From Acidimicrobiaceae bacterium (GTDB lineage: Bacteria; Actinomycetota; Acidimicrobiia; Acidimicrobiales; RAAP-2): DNA of 33,613 bases. How positions within the stretch are numbered: position 1 is the stretch's first letter; each line of letters starts with the position of its first letter. Positions 1 through 8,888 of this stretch are shown piece after piece. Position numbers and translations under genes: made by a program. Where the stretch lies: positions 1 through 33,613 of the forward strand of contig DAIDJP010000057.1 in assembly GCA_027451285.1 (NCBI GenBank), written 5' to 3'. The notes under the pieces were generated by a model. The model was given only the letters and a program-made list of their open reading frames with translations. It was not told the DNA's origin and ran no database searches.

Positions 1-50
1 GCGCGATGGTCACCGTCTTCGGACGCCACGTCGAGGTGCCGTCGCTGTGA
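1..50 (+). CDS. 3' end of an upstream gene, possibly methylmalonyl-CoA mutase large subunit (partial)
   Basis: The window opens inside a reading frame (first full codon at base 3) that ends at TGA 48-50 with the residues [15 protein letters not shown]. The stop overlaps the GTG start of the next gene (GTGA), so the two are translationally coupled. The next gene is the stand-alone cobalamin-binding subunit of methylmalonyl-CoA mutase, and the large catalytic subunit often lies just before it. The 'FG..' pattern near the end loosely resembles the C-terminus of such subunits. Only 15 codons are visible, so the identity rests on context. Confidence 0.45.
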   Translation, partial: AMVTVFGRHVEVPSL

Positions 51-436
51 CGACGCGCGTGCTCGTCGCCAAGGTCGGCCTCGACGGGCACGACCGGGGC
101 ATCAAGGTCGTCGCGCGCATCCTGCGCGACGCCGGCATGGAAGTGGTCTACACCGGCCTCTTCCAGACGCCCGAGATGGTCGCGGTCGCCGCGATCCAAG
201 AGGACGTCGACGTGGTGGGCCTCTCGATGCTCTCCGGCGCGCACCTAACCCTGGCCCCGTTGGTCGTAGCGGCGCTGCGCGAACGCGGCTCGGACATCCC
301 GGTCGTAGTCGGCGGCATCGTGCCGGGCAACGACGTCGAGGACCTCACCTCGGCCGGCGTGGCGGCGATCTTTGGCCCCGGCGCGAGCGCCGAGGAGATC
401 GTCACCGCGATGACAGACTTAATAGTTTCATCGTGA
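47..436 (+). CDS. Methylmalonyl-CoA mutase, stand-alone B12-binding (C-terminal) subunit
   Basis: This 129-residue protein is a complete cobalamin-binding domain of the kind that pairs with a separate catalytic subunit to interconvert succinyl-CoA and R-methylmalonyl-CoA in propionate and branched-chain metabolism. The DxHxxG motif is at residues 13-18 (DGHDRG), with His15 expected as the lower axial cobalt ligand. The second motif, LSMLSGAH, lies near residues 64-71, and the GG loop (VVGGIVPG) is at about 87-94. The length of about 130 residues is normal for the separate subunit. It starts with GTG, overlapping the upstream stop codon. The alternative, a B12-binding regulator, is unlikely because there is no extra domain. 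Confidence 0.93.
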   Translation: MTTRVLVAKVGLDGHDRGIKVVARILRDAGMEVVYTGLFQTPEMVAVAAIQEDVDVVGLSMLSGAHLTLAPLVVAALRERGSDIPVVVGGIVPGNDVEDLTSAGVAAIFGPGASAEEIVTAMTDLIVSS

Positions 437-469
437 AAACACGTGGAAACTGAGCAATGCCTTTTTGTG

Positions 470-522
470 TAGAGCGGGTGACGAGAATCGAACTCGCGCC
501 TTCAACTTGGGAACTGGATGTC
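470..522 (-). pseudogene. Decayed tRNA-Gly(CCC) remnant, 3' part
   Basis: Read on the minus strand, 480-474 is CACCCGC, the 3' acceptor strand typical of tRNA-Gly. It is preceded by a good T-arm at 497-481 (stem GCGAG/CTCGT, loop TTCGATT) and by an anticodon loop TTCCCAA at 513-507, giving anticodon CCC. The 5' side does not supply the GCGGGTG strand needed to pair with the acceptor, the anticodon stem has mismatches, and the 3' end reads CTA instead of CCA. It is therefore either a worn-out tRNA gene or the 3'-half scar of an element that once integrated in tRNA-Gly. A covariance-model scan would decide. Confidence 0.6.
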
Positions 523-611
523 GTCACTCACTACGGTGCGAGAAATGCTTGTGGCGTAGCTGTGACAATTTACGGACAGTCGTGGGTCGGCAGGGTAGTG
601 GCACCGAAGGG

Positions 612-830
612 GATCTCGTCTCAGTCCTGCGATGAACCCTGACGGTCCGAGACGCGCATTCATCAAAGGCGCACTCGGGGCGTACACCGAGTTTGACCTG
701 GAGGCGCACGTCCGTCTGGACGAGGGTTGGCTCGTCGCCGTGAGTGACGCTCACGAAGCATGGCGAAGATGGGCGGACGCTACAACGCATCAGGTGATGG
801 AGCACGAAACGTCGACCAGATCGACTCGGG
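612..830 (-). pseudogene. Broken C-terminal copy of the sugar-phosphate nucleotidyltransferase at 4247-5095
   Basis: On the minus strand the frame ending near 659 encodes residues such as VQTDVRLQVKLGVRPECAF. These match the C-terminus of the intact nucleotidyltransferase (VQMDVRLQVELGERPESAF). The match extends upstream (LHHLMRC..., VSVTHGDE against LHHYPMRF..., VGVTHADD). It also seems to continue past the stop codon: GGATCTcGTCTC near 615 against GGATCTgGTCTC near 4200. The intact gene ends in Leu-Ile-stop, but the copy reads on without a stop at that place. No N-terminal two-thirds is present. It is a relic of a second copy, either a local duplication followed by deletion or a diverged paralogue. 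Confidence 0.7.
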
Positions 831-877
831 AGACTCGAGGTCAGAGTTCTGACCCCTTTTCGTCCACGGGCTTCTCA

Positions 878-912
878 GCCGAGAGAGCGAGACTGCGTCT
901 TGCCCTCTCGGC
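878..912 (-). terminator. Strong hairpin downstream of the small exported protein gene
   Basis: GCCGAGAG (878-885) pairs perfectly with CTCTCGGC (905-912). Inside it, GCGAGAC (887-893) pairs with GTCTTGC (897-903) around a 3-nt TGC loop, giving about 15 pairs interrupted by one A/C mismatch. It lies 18 nt beyond the stop codon of the minus-strand gene ending at 930. There is no U-tract, which is common for terminators in high-GC Gram-positive bacteria. Confidence 0.6.
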
Positions 913-929
913 ATCAACTGGTACGAGAC

Positions 930-1145
930 TCAGCAGCCCGACACGCCCACTGCGTGGTACATGCCGTTGTCGCCGTTCGCGTTGGCATGAACCATCGCGA
1001 CGCTTCCCATGGACGCGTCACTGAGCATGTTGAGTGCCCCACAATAACCAGATGGAGTCGGCTGCGTGGCGGCGGACGCAGCGCCGACGAAGGCGGTGGC
1101 GGACAGCGCCGCTCCCGCGAGAACTACCACGACTCTCTTGAACAT
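930..1145 (-). CDS. Small exported protein of unknown function
   Basis: This 71-residue protein has a clear N-terminal signal peptide: MFKR, then a hydrophobic stretch to about residue 20, then an Ala-rich cleavage region ending near ASAAT at 23-28. The mature part is only about 45 residues. It has two cysteines (35 and 71), an NMLSDASM segment, and the tail HAVGVSGC, so one disulphide outside the membrane is plausible. A strong purine-rich site (GAGGGGGG) lies 3-5 nt before the ATG. The 5' leader contains a small hairpin (GGCGGC/GCCGCC, 1164-1179), and a large terminator-like hairpin follows the stop. I do not recognise a characterised family. Confidence 0.75.
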   Translation of the reverse strand: MFKRVVVVLAGAALSATAFVGAASAATQPTPSGYCGALNMLSDASMGSVAMVHANANGDNGMYHAVGVSGC

Positions 1146-1305
1146 GTGCCCCCCTCATCTCGCGGCGGCAGACGCCGCCATCCTCGATGGCCACTTCGGT
1201 CGTCGTCGCCCGGTTGAGACGCCGGCCCCGGATCTATCGGTGGCGGTGGCTAAGAGCGACCGAAATAGTCATCGCCTTCGAGCGTATGACGATGAATCGC
1301 GCCGA

Positions 1306-4095
1306 TCATCCGGCATCTCCCTCAAGTTCGTGGCTGAGGGTGGCGGCGATCTCAGTGCGATTTCGGGCGCCCAACTTGGCGAGGATGTGTGAGACGTGGC
1401 GCTCGACGGTCTTGCGCGAGAGAAAGAGAGTCTGGGCGATCTCGGGATTCGTGGCACCGGCGGCCACCAGGCGAGCCACGTCGCGTTCCCGCGAGCTCAG
1501 CGCGCCCTCGTTCGTTCCTGCCCCTCGCTGCCACGTGCGCACTCCGAGCCCTCGTAGCGCCTGGAGTGCGAGCTGCTGCTCGCTGCGAGCGCCCATCGAC
1601 GCGGCCTCGCTCGCCACAGCTCGGAGTCTCTGGACCCTCGATTCGTGATCCATTTCTGCGAGCTGGGCGGCGTCGAGTTCTATCCACAGTCGCATCAGCT
1701 CCTGGCCCGATGAACGCGCGAGGTCGGCCGCGGCGTCGAACAGGGGACCGCATCTGGCGACGTCGCGACGTGCCGCAACGAGGGCGCGGGTGTACGCGTA
1801 GTGAGCGGCCCGCCCCGGAGACGGATGGGGATGGGCCGAGAACCACTCGTCGAGATCGGCCTCGACCTCGACCAGGTCGCCGAGTCGAGCCTGGGCCTCG
1901 GCGAAGTGGAGCACTGACTCCCACCGGCATCGCCCGCAGTCCGCCGCCCGGGCGTCTTCGCGGGCCTGTGACTTGAGGGCATTGAGTTCCTCGGCGCTCG
2001 GCGCGGCGAACCGTCCGATCAGCCACACGTGGATCACTCGGATGACGAGGCGAAAGTGCGGGTCGGGCTCGGCGGCGATCGCGTCCTCGATCGCGGCGAC
2101 GCTGCGACGCCAGTCGACTCGGCTGGCGTCCACGCTGTGGGCGACCGCTTGAAGTATGCCGAGGGTGAAGCGACGAGGAGGGCCGACTCTCGCGGCTAAC
2201 TCCAGTGCCCGTTGCATCGTCTCGGACGCCTCGTCGAGACGACCGCGCTGGTGCGCGATCCATCCGACCCAGTGGGTGGTTTCAACCTCGAGATCGGGCA
2301 GGGCGAGTCGCCGCGCCTCTTCGAGCGCCCGCCGGGCTCGTGGCTCGGCCTGTTTCGCCATTCCCCCGAACTGGAGCATCGCGAAGACGCCGTCGGACGC
2401 GGCGGCCAGCGCGGCCGCGGGGTCACGCGCGCCGGCTTGGATCAACTCGGCGCAGCGCACAACCGTGTCGCCGTCGGCCCGGCGAATCGCGAGGTCGAGC
2501 TGTGAGCGAAGTGCGTCGAGATAGGCATCACGGGTGCCCTCGTCCAAGGAGTCCACGCCACCGGCCCGCTCCACCAACGCCGACGCCGCCCTCATCGCGC
2601 GTTCGACAACGGGTCGCGCTTCATCTACGCGGTTCTCCAGCCACAGGAGTGCTTGGGCGTCCCGGCAGTCGGCACCGATCGTGATCGCCGCGTGGTCGGC
2701 CATCTCGTCGCGGGCGCGTTGGGCCAAGGCGTGCACGTCGTCGGCGCGCCCGAGTCGCCACGCCGCCTTCGCCGCGGCGAGCGCGGCGAAGGCGCGCTCG
2801 TGCCGGCCGGGTAGGCGATCGGCCAGTACAGCCCAGCGCTCGAGCGCGAAGGACCATTCGCCGAGCTCGGCGGCCAGCGACGCGATCTCGCGACCTAGGC
2901 GGTCCGCCTCGCCACCGGTCGTGCTGCGGGCGATCGCGTCGAGAGTCATGAGACCCTCGTGGTCCAGTAGGCGACGATGTGGTGAGCGCGCGATACGCCA
3001 GGCGAGGATGCTCGAGGTCTCGCCGGCCGCATGCCGATGTTCCAGGGCGCTCAGTAGTAGCCCCACGTCATCGTTCGCGCGAGCCTCGAACCAGTCTGCG
3101 AGCAAGTGGTGAAGGCGTCGTTGCTGAGCGGTGGACACGTCGCTGATTGCGGCTTCGCGAATGAGGTCGTGAGAGATGCGCAGTGACGAGTCGTGCGCGA
3201 GTATCAGTCCGCGATACGCCAGCTCGCCCGCCGCACGGCGGCACCGTGGCTCGTCCCATTCGAGCACCTCGTGCGCGTCGGTGAGCGTGAGCGGCTGCGC
3301 GGCCACGACCAAGGCCGCAAACAACGTCGCGGCGTCATTGTCGAGGCCGGCGAAACGTGCGCGGACCAACTGCGCGGGTGACGTGTGGCGTCCATCGCTC
3401 GCGAGAGCCTCGAGCCAGAAGGGAGATCCGTTTGCCCGTTGCCATAGATCATGGGCATCGGCGCGAGAGAGTCGTGGCGCAAGTGCCATCGCCAGCTCCA
3501 TTCCCTCGTCGCGGTCGAGGGGATCAAGGGAGATCTCAAGGTATCGATTGGGTTCGAGCAGAGCCTGAAGGTGGGCGGCGACGTCGTGGCACGCGGCGCT
3601 GGGACGACCCGCGCCGAGTACGAACAACGCATCGCCGGCCATCCTCGCTCCCCACAGTACGTAATTAATGAGTGCGAGCGTCTGCGTGTCCACCCACTGC
3701 GGGTCGTCGATCACGATGCCGAGCGGGGCCATCTCGCTCAGGCAGCGAAAGGCGATCTCGAAGACCCGCAGGGTTTCGAGTCCGGCGCGGCCCCCCATCT
3801 CTCCCACGAGGAGCGCGTCGAGCTGGTCGCCTGCGAGCGGCGCGCGCGCCAGCTCTCGCAGCAGGTGGCCCGCCGCTCCCAGGGGGATCTCTCGTGCTGG
3901 TTCATATCCCTGGAGTCGGATTGACGGCACCGTGAGGCGTGGGGAGATCTCGTCGAGCAGTCGGGTCTTGCCGAGACCCGGCGGGGCGACGACCACGGCC
4001 GCGGCCGCGGCACCTTTAGAGACGGCGTGGCCGAGCGCGCACAGCGCGTCGACTTCCGTGGAGCGACCGACGAAGACGCCTTGCTGGCGGGCCAC
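1306..4095 (-). CDS. LuxR-family ATP-binding transcription regulator (LAL / MalT-like)
   Basis: At 929 residues this has the usual size and order of a large ATP-binding LuxR regulator. An N-terminal 'VGR..E' entry at 8-14 is followed by a Walker A motif at 37-45 (APPGLGKTR) and a Walker B-like strand GIVIDD at about 126-131. A long helical, TPR-like middle follows, and a C-terminal LuxR helix-turn-helix occupies about 866-920 (LSSRERDVARLV... TVERHVSHILAKLG). Such proteins bind DNA through the C-terminus and couple it to nucleotide and ligand state; the inducer here is unknown. The start is GTG without an evident Shine-Dalgarno site, so a leaderless or later start is possible. It stands alone; no neighbouring gene is an obvious target. 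Confidence 0.93.
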   Translation of the reverse strand: MARQQGVFVGRSTEVDALCALGHAVSKGAAAAAVVVAPPGLGKTRLLDEISPRLTVPSIRLQGYEPAREIPLGAAGHLLRELARAPLAGDQLDALLVGEMGGRAGLETLRVFEIAFRCLSEMAPLGIVIDDPQWVDTQTLALINYVLWGARMAGDALFVLGAGRPSAACHDVAAHLQALLEPNRYLEISLDPLDRDEGMELAMALAPRLSRADAHDLWQRANGSPFWLEALASDGRHTSPAQLVRARFAGLDNDAATLFAALVVAAQPLTLTDAHEVLEWDEPRCRRAAGELAYRGLILAHDSSLRISHDLIREAAISDVSTAQQRRLHHLLADWFEARANDDVGLLLSALEHRHAAGETSSILAWRIARSPHRRLLDHEGLMTLDAIARSTTGGEADRLGREIASLAAELGEWSFALERWAVLADRLPGRHERAFAALAAAKAAWRLGRADDVHALAQRARDEMADHAAITIGADCRDAQALLWLENRVDEARPVVERAMRAASALVERAGGVDSLDEGTRDAYLDALRSQLDLAIRRADGDTVVRCAELIQAGARDPAAALAAASDGVFAMLQFGGMAKQAEPRARRALEEARRLALPDLEVETTHWVGWIAHQRGRLDEASETMQRALELAARVGPPRRFTLGILQAVAHSVDASRVDWRRSVAAIEDAIAAEPDPHFRLVIRVIHVWLIGRFAAPSAEELNALKSQAREDARAADCGRCRWESVLHFAEAQARLGDLVEVEADLDEWFSAHPHPSPGRAAHYAYTRALVAARRDVARCGPLFDAAADLARSSGQELMRLWIELDAAQLAEMDHESRVQRLRAVASEAASMGARSEQQLALQALRGLGVRTWQRGAGTNEGALSSRERDVARLVAAGATNPEIAQTLFLSRKTVERHVSHILAKLGARNRTEIAATLSHELEGDAG

Positions 4096-4246
4096 GGCCG
4101 AAGCCTAATTCTGTGATGCCCGCGAAGGGTGGGTCGACACGCCCGAGCGAGCGCCGGCTCTCATGGGCGAAGCGATTCGTCCGAGTGCTGCGCGTGAGCG
4201 GATCTGGTCTCGAATCGTGGCCGGGCTGCCGGTCGGCGCCGATCGA

Positions 4247-5095
4247 CTAAATCAGGGAGAAGGCGCTCTCTGGACGTTCGCCGAGCTCAACCTGGAGGCG
4301 CACGTCCATCTGGACGAGGGGCAGGTCGTCGGCGTGGGTGACGCCCACACACCGCGACGACGTAGGTAGGACGTCGAAGCGCATCGGGTAATGGTGCAAG
4401 ATGCGTCCGACGAAGGTCGACAGCGCCACCTCGGGCTCGTCGTCGAAGTCGTGGCTCTCGAGCGCGCGATGCAGCAGCGGCCAGATCGCGGGCTGGAATC
4501 CCCACAGGTTCATTGACACCGTCGTGTCGGACTCGAGCAGCACGGGAGAGAGCCCGTCGTCGGAGGCGAACCCGCCCTCCCACGCGTAGACCTGACGGCG
4601 CTCGACGATATCGGTGAGGTGTCCGTTGACCACGTTGCACACGCCGCGCGACACGGGCAGGTCGCCGACCAGCGCGCGATCGAGCTGAAAGCCGATGAGA
4701 CAGTTCGTGGCGCGCTCGCGCAGGTGAGCGCCGAGCTTTTCCAGCGCGTCGCGTCCGTAGAGGTCGTCGGCGTTGGAGATCGCGAAGGGCACCGACGTGT
4801 CGAGCAGACTTTCGGCGGCCAGCGTCGCGTGCACGGTGCCCAGTGGCCGGTGCTGGAGGGCGAAGGAGACGTTGACCTCCTCGGGCCAGTTCTCGCGGAC
4901 GTGGGCCTCGATGTCGGGCCCGGTCTCGGGGTTGACGACGACGACGATGCGGTTGAATCCCGCCGACAGCGCGTCCGAGGCGATGAGGTCGATCACTCCC
5001 TCGCCGTGCACACCGATCGGCGCGAGCGGCTTGAGTCCCCCGTAGCGGGTGGCTCGCCCGGCGGCGAGGATGATGAGCGACGGATCTAGGACCAC
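4247..5095 (-). CDS. Sugar-phosphate nucleotidyltransferase family protein
   Basis: The protein (282 residues) begins with the nucleotide-binding signature ILAAGRATRYGGLKPLAPIG at about 9-28. It also has an ISNADDLYGRDA stretch at about 106-117 with the metal-binding aspartates, and a PLGTVHA segment. This fits the NTP_transferase family whose members carry '(M)GSRYGGLKQ' and 'NADDFYG' motifs and activate sugar or alcohol phosphates; the substrate cannot be read from sequence. It starts with GTG, overlapping the last 10 nt of fabH, so the two are probably co-transcribed. A degenerate copy of its C-terminus lies at 612-830. Confidence 0.88.
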   Translation of the reverse strand: MVLDPSLIILAAGRATRYGGLKPLAPIGVHGEGVIDLIASDALSAGFNRIVVVVNPETGPDIEAHVRENWPEEVNVSFALQHRPLGTVHATLAAESLLDTSVPFAISNADDLYGRDALEKLGAHLRERATNCLIGFQLDRALVGDLPVSRGVCNVVNGHLTDIVERRQVYAWEGGFASDDGLSPVLLESDTTVSMNLWGFQPAIWPLLHRALESHDFDDEPEVALSTFVGRILHHYPMRFDVLPTSSRCVGVTHADDLPLVQMDVRLQVELGERPESAFSLI

Positions 5096-6006
5096 TTCAC
5101 CACCGCCGAGGCCCAGGTCATACCCGCGCCAAATCCCGTGAGGAGCGCGTACTCGCCGGCGCGCACGCGGCCGTTCTCGCGCGCATCAAAGAACGCGAGG
5201 GGGATCGACGAGCTCGAGGTGTTGCCGTAGCGATCGAGCACCACGACGCAGCGATCCATGTCGATGCCGAGGCGTTGGGCCGCGGCCTGGATGATGCGGA
5301 TGTTGGCCTGGTGGGGCACGACGAGCGCGATGTCCTCGGCCGATACGCCGGCGCGCTCCATAGCCTCACTGGCCGAGTCGACGACGACGCGCACGGCGCG
5401 ACGAAATACCTCTTTGCCGTCCATCTGAAAGAAGCCGCCGTGCTCGCAGGACAAGAGGTCAGCGGACGTGCCGTCGGTGCCCAGGACAAAGGACAGGACG
5501 TCCGTGCCGGACTCGTCGTAGTCGAGCACCGCGGCGCCGGCGCCGTCGGCGAGCAGAACCGCCATGTTGCGGTCGTCCCAGTCGACCCAGCGCGAGAGGT
5601 TCTCCGAGCCGACGACGAGAATGCGCTTGTTGCCGGTCTCGAGCAGTCCCTGGGCCGTGCGCAGGGCGAACATGAAGCCGCTGCAGGCGGCGTTCACGTC
5701 CATGGTGGGACACGTCAGTCCCAAGTTGGCCGCGATCGTGGTCGAGGTCGCGGGCGTGATCCGGTCCGGGGTGGTGGTCGCGAGGACCAAGAAGTCGATC
5801 GAGTCGAGCGCCACGCCGGCGTCGGCGATCGCGGCCGCCGCGGCCGTCGTGCCGAGCGAACCGGCCGATCCACCGATGCGGCGCTCACGAATGCCGGTGC
5901 GCTCGCGGATCCACTCGTCGGAGGTGTCGAGGGTCTGTGAGAGCTCGTCGTTGGTCACGACCCGTTCAGGAACGGCGATACCCCAGCCCTTGAAGCGAAC
6001 TCCCAT
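5086..6006 (-). CDS. fabH: 3-oxoacyl-[acyl-carrier-protein] synthase III (KAS III)
   Basis: A full-length (306 residues) KAS III, the thiolase-fold enzyme that condenses an acyl-CoA primer with malonyl-ACP to start fatty acid synthesis. The catalytic triad is visible: Cys108 in NAACSGF, His232 in PHQANIRI and Asn262 in YGNTSSSS. The C-terminal GFGAGMTWASAVVKW is typical. A purine-rich AGGAAAGGG lies about 9 nt before the ATG. No other fatty acid synthesis gene is adjacent, so it could instead be a KAS III-like enzyme of a special lipid or secondary pathway. The downstream nucleotidyltransferase overlaps its stop. Confidence 0.94.
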   Translation of the reverse strand: MGVRFKGWGIAVPERVVTNDELSQTLDTSDEWIRERTGIRERRIGGSAGSLGTTAAAAAIADAGVALDSIDFLVLATTTPDRITPATSTTIAANLGLTCPTMDVNAACSGFMFALRTAQGLLETGNKRILVVGSENLSRWVDWDDRNMAVLLADGAGAAVLDYDESGTDVLSFVLGTDGTSADLLSCEHGGFFQMDGKEVFRRAVRVVVDSASEAMERAGVSAEDIALVVPHQANIRIIQAAAQRLGIDMDRCVVVLDRYGNTSSSSIPLAFFDARENGRVRAGEYALLTGFGAGMTWASAVVKWS

Positions 6007-6052
6007 GAAGACGGCCCTTTCCTCTGGCTCTGCGCCAGTCTAGGTCGGCCGT

Positions 6053-6466
6053 CTAGTGGGCCGGTGGTGCCGCGAGGACCTGTAGCGAGCACCGCGCGAC
6101 GCTGATGAGGCGCCCGCGTTCGTCGGTCATCTCGATGCCCCAGACCTGGACGCTGCGTCCGAGGCGAATCGGGGTGGCCGTCGCCGAGAGGGTGCCCTCG
6201 GTCATGGGGCGAAGGTGTGAGCAGTTGAGTTCGGTGCCCACCACGATCTGGCCCTCGTTGACGTTGAGCGCCCCGCCGAAGGACGCCGCGCCCTCGGCCA
6301 GCAGCGCCGAGACGCCGCCGTGGAGGATGCCGTAGGGCTGGTGGTGGATGGGTCCGACCTCGACGGCTAGGACGACGCGTTCCTTGGAACCCTCGACGAC
6401 GCGTACGCCGAGGTGCTCGTGCACCCCGGCGGTGATGGGGAGTCGGCCGGAAGGTATCTCGCTCAT
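6053..6466 (-). CDS. PaaI-type hotdog-fold acyl-CoA thioesterase
   Basis: The gene encodes 137 residues from the ATG at 6464-6466. The hotdog core is clear: [18 protein letters not shown] carries the conserved HGG motif, followed by [25 protein letters not shown] and a final strand [10 protein letters not shown]. Such proteins hydrolyse acyl- or aroyl-CoA; homologues include PaaI and the DHNA-CoA thioesterase of menaquinone synthesis. The frame stays open far upstream through the antisense of the threonine aldolase, but the coding signal and family length place the start here. A TTG nine bases upstream is an alternative. It is divergently transcribed from the aldolase gene. Confidence 0.88.
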   Translation of the reverse strand: MSEIPSGRLPITAGVHEHLGVRVVEGSKERVVLAVEVGPIHHQPYGILHGGVSALLAEGAASFGGALNVNEGQIVVGTELNCSHLRPMTEGTLSATATPIRLGRSVQVWGIEMTDERGRLISVARCSLQVLAAPPAH

Positions 6467-6496
6467 GGCCAAAGTGTAGGGGCGTAACCTCGTCCC

Positions 6497-7513
6497 ATGA
6501 TGAGACGAGTCGACCTTCGCAGCGACACCGTGACCCAGCCCACCCCGGCGATGCGCGAGGCGATGGCCCGCGCCGAGGTGGGTGACGACGGCTCGGGCGA
6601 GGACCCCACCGTCAACGCACTCGAGGCGCGCTACGCGGCCCTCGTGGGCAAGGAGGCCGCGCTCTTCGTGCCCTCGGGTGTCATGGCCAATCAGATCGCG
6701 GTGAGGGTTCTGACGCGACCCGGCGACGTCGTCGTCGCCGGGCGCAACCAGCACCTGGTCGACTTCGAGTTCGGTGCGGCGGCGCGTAACTCGAGCGTGC
6801 AGTTCGCCACCGTCAACGACGCGCGCGGCGTGCTCGACGCCGACGAGGTCGCCGCGGTGCTCGGCGCCGAGGCCTTCCACCGGCCCCACGTCGCGATGGT
6901 GAGCATCGAGAATACCCACATGCCCTCGGGGGGAACGCCGTGGGACCGGGCGAGTCTCGCCGCGATCGCCGACGTGCTCGCGGGAACGCCGTTGCACATG
7001 GACGGCGCGCGACTCTTCAACGCGGTGATCGCCACGGGGATCTCGGCGGACGACTACGCCGCGCCGGCCACCACGGTGATGACGTGCCTGTCCAAGGGAC
7101 TCTGTGCGCCGGTGGGTTCGCTCCTCGCCGGGCCTGCTGATCTCATGGCGGTCGCGCGCCTCGAGCGCAAGCGCCTGGGCGGCGCGATGCGCCAGGCGGG
7201 CGTGATCGCGGCCGCCGGGCTCGTCGCCCTCGACTCGATGATCGAGCGCCTGGCCGAGGACCACCGGCGAGCCCGGGACATCGCCGCGGCGGTCGCACGT
7301 GCCTGGCCCGAGTCGGGCTACGACCCCGCCTCGTGTCGCACCAACATCGTGGCCTTCACCCACGAGCGCGCCGGCGAGATCGTGGGCGCCTTCGCCGAGC
7401 GCGGCGTTCTCGCCGACACGCTCGCGGCCAACCTCGTTCGTCTGGTGACCCACCACGACGTGACTGACGAGGACGTCGACTACGTGAACGACGTGATCAC
7501 GTCGATCGCCTAA
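6497..7513 (+). CDS. ltaE: Low-specificity L-threonine aldolase (PLP-dependent)
   Basis: At 338 residues this matches the beta-eliminating lyase / threonine aldolase family, which cleaves L-threonine or allo-threonine to glycine and acetaldehyde. It opens with the family hallmark [12 protein letters not shown] (5-16) and has [15 protein letters not shown] (29-43). His86 in NQHL is the likely ring-stacking residue, MDGARLFNA (168-176) provides the aspartate that contacts the PLP nitrogen, and Lys200 in [12 protein letters not shown] is the Schiff-base lysine. Two ATGs in tandem (6497 and 6500) are possible starts. It stands alone between the divergent thioesterase and the metal-transport pair. 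Confidence 0.94.
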   Translation: MMRRVDLRSDTVTQPTPAMREAMARAEVGDDGSGEDPTVNALEARYAALVGKEAALFVPSGVMANQIAVRVLTRPGDVVVAGRNQHLVDFEFGAAARNSSVQFATVNDARGVLDADEVAAVLGAEAFHRPHVAMVSIENTHMPSGGTPWDRASLAAIADVLAGTPLHMDGARLFNAVIATGISADDYAAPATTVMTCLSKGLCAPVGSLLAGPADLMAVARLERKRLGGAMRQAGVIAAAGLVALDSMIERLAEDHRRARDIAAAVARAWPESGYDPASCRTNIVAFTHERAGEIVGAFAERGVLADTLAANLVRLVTHHDVTDEDVDYVNDVITSIA

Positions 7514-7579
7514 GCGCTACCGTCGTCGTTGGTCGCCGACGGTGGCCGGACAGTAGGCTTGGGAGGTCTCGAGGTTCGC

Positions 7580-8839
7580 ATGGCCGATATCTTTCACCTC
7601 TCAACGTTCCTGCACCGGCCCATCTTTGATCAGGCCGGTGACCGGATTGGACGCGTCCAGGACCTGGTCGCGCGACTCGGCGACGACGCGCACCCGCCGA
7701 TCGTGGGCGCCGTCATCCGCATCGAGGGCCGGGACCTCTTCCTTCCGATCAAGAAGATCGGCGGTCTGGCCGAGGGGCGGGTCACCTTCCAGGGCCGGCG
7801 GGTTGACCTGCGCCGCTTCGAGCGTCGTCCGGGCGAGCTGCTGCTCGCCGAGGACCTGCTCGCGCGTCACCTGATCAACCTGGTGCGCGGGCGCCTGATC
7901 ATCGCCAACGAGATTGAGTTGGCCGAGGTCAACGGGCGCTGGGAGGTCATCGGGGTCGACTCGGGGCGCCGCCCGTTCCTGCGGCGGATCTTCGGCCCCG
8001 GCATCGCGAGCCACGTCAAGTCTGACACGCTGGTGGACTTTGCTTCGATCGAACCCTTCGTCAGCCACGTGCCGACTGCGCGACTGCGCATCCCGTATCG
8101 CAAGCTGGCCAAACTCCACCCCGCTCAGATCGCCGACCTCGTTGAGCAGGCGAGTCACGAAGAGGGTGAGGAGATCATCGAGGCCGTGGGGCTGGACCGA
8201 GAGCTCGAGGCCGACGTCTTCGAAGAGCTCGACACCACCCACCAGCTCGAGTTCCTCGAGGGTCGTAGCGACGTCGACGCGGCGCGCCTGCTCGCTCGCA
8301 TGGAGCCCGATAACGCGGCCGACCTCATCAGTGAGATCGACCAGGAGCGCCGCATGCCGATCCTGGAGAAGTTGCCCGAGAGCCAGCGCGTGCGAGTGCG
8401 CAACTTGCTCTCCTACAACGCCGACACCGCAGGCGGCTTGATGAACCTCGACTACGTCTCGGTGGCCGAGGACGCCACCGTCGGCGAGGCCCTCGAGGCG
8501 ATCCGGCGCTCGAACGCGCCAACGGAGTCGTTGCACACGGTCTTCGTCCTCGACTGGATGGGACACCCCCTCGGGGCTTGTCCGATCGCGACGCTGGTGC
8601 GCACGCGAGAGTCCGAACTGGCTATCAATGTCGCGCGCACGCACCTCACCCACGTGCACCCCCAGTGGGACCTGCACCGGGTGGCGCGAAAGATGAGCGA
8701 CTTCAATCTCACCGTCCTGCCGGTGCTCGACGAAGAGCACGGACAGATGATCGGTGTCGTCACGGTCGACGACCTGCTCGAGGTGATGCTGCCCCAGGGC
8801 TGGCGTCGCGAGTTCGGCATGAGCGCGGTGGAGGAGTAG
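7580..8839 (+). CDS. Soluble PRC-barrel / MgtE-N / CBS-pair protein, likely Mg2+ sensor for the following transporter
   Basis: From the ATG at 7580 the protein has 419 residues; a GAGG site 5 nt upstream favours this over a more upstream start at 7529. Residues 1-165 hold two PRC-barrel-like beta-rich segments. Then comes an MgtE N-terminal superhelix (PAQIADLVEQ, MEPDNAADLI and similar helical repeats) and a pair of CBS domains ending in GVVTVDDLLEVMLP. In MgtE Mg2+ channels these same cytoplasmic parts sense Mg2+ and gate the pore, but here there is no membrane domain. The next gene is an Nramp-like transporter, so a detached sensor subunit is the natural reading. The function is inferred from domains and context. 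Confidence 0.9.
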   Translation: MADIFHLSTFLHRPIFDQAGDRIGRVQDLVARLGDDAHPPIVGAVIRIEGRDLFLPIKKIGGLAEGRVTFQGRRVDLRRFERRPGELLLAEDLLARHLINLVRGRLIIANEIELAEVNGRWEVIGVDSGRRPFLRRIFGPGIASHVKSDTLVDFASIEPFVSHVPTARLRIPYRKLAKLHPAQIADLVEQASHEEGEEIIEAVGLDRELEADVFEELDTTHQLEFLEGRSDVDAARLLARMEPDNAADLISEIDQERRMPILEKLPESQRVRVRNLLSYNADTAGGLMNLDYVSVAEDATVGEALEAIRRSNAPTESLHTVFVLDWMGHPLGACPIATLVRTRESELAINVARTHLTHVHPQWDLHRVARKMSDFNLTVLPVLDEEHGQMIGVVTVDDLLEVMLPQGWRREFGMSAVEE

Positions 8840-8888
8840 TGCGCCGCGCGGGTCACGTTCTAAGGGGGTCCGTCTGAAACCCCCGAGT

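Larger units (their letters stand above)
437..929. other. 493-nt stretch without an intact gene
   Basis: Apart from the tRNA-Gly remnant, the broken nucleotidyltransferase copy and the hairpin at 878-912, I see no gene here. The short open frames have mixed codon usage and no ribosome binding sites. The combination of a tRNA remnant and a truncated gene copy suggests a place where DNA has been inserted and lost. Confidence 0.55.

Noticed and set aside
470..545. A working tRNA-Gly
   Set aside because: The 5' acceptor strand does not pair with the 3' strand and the anticodon stem is mismatched.
6053..7456. 467-codon minus-strand frame
   Set aside because: Only its last 137 codons are the thioesterase; the rest is antisense to the threonine aldolase and reads as Arg/His-rich low-complexity sequence.
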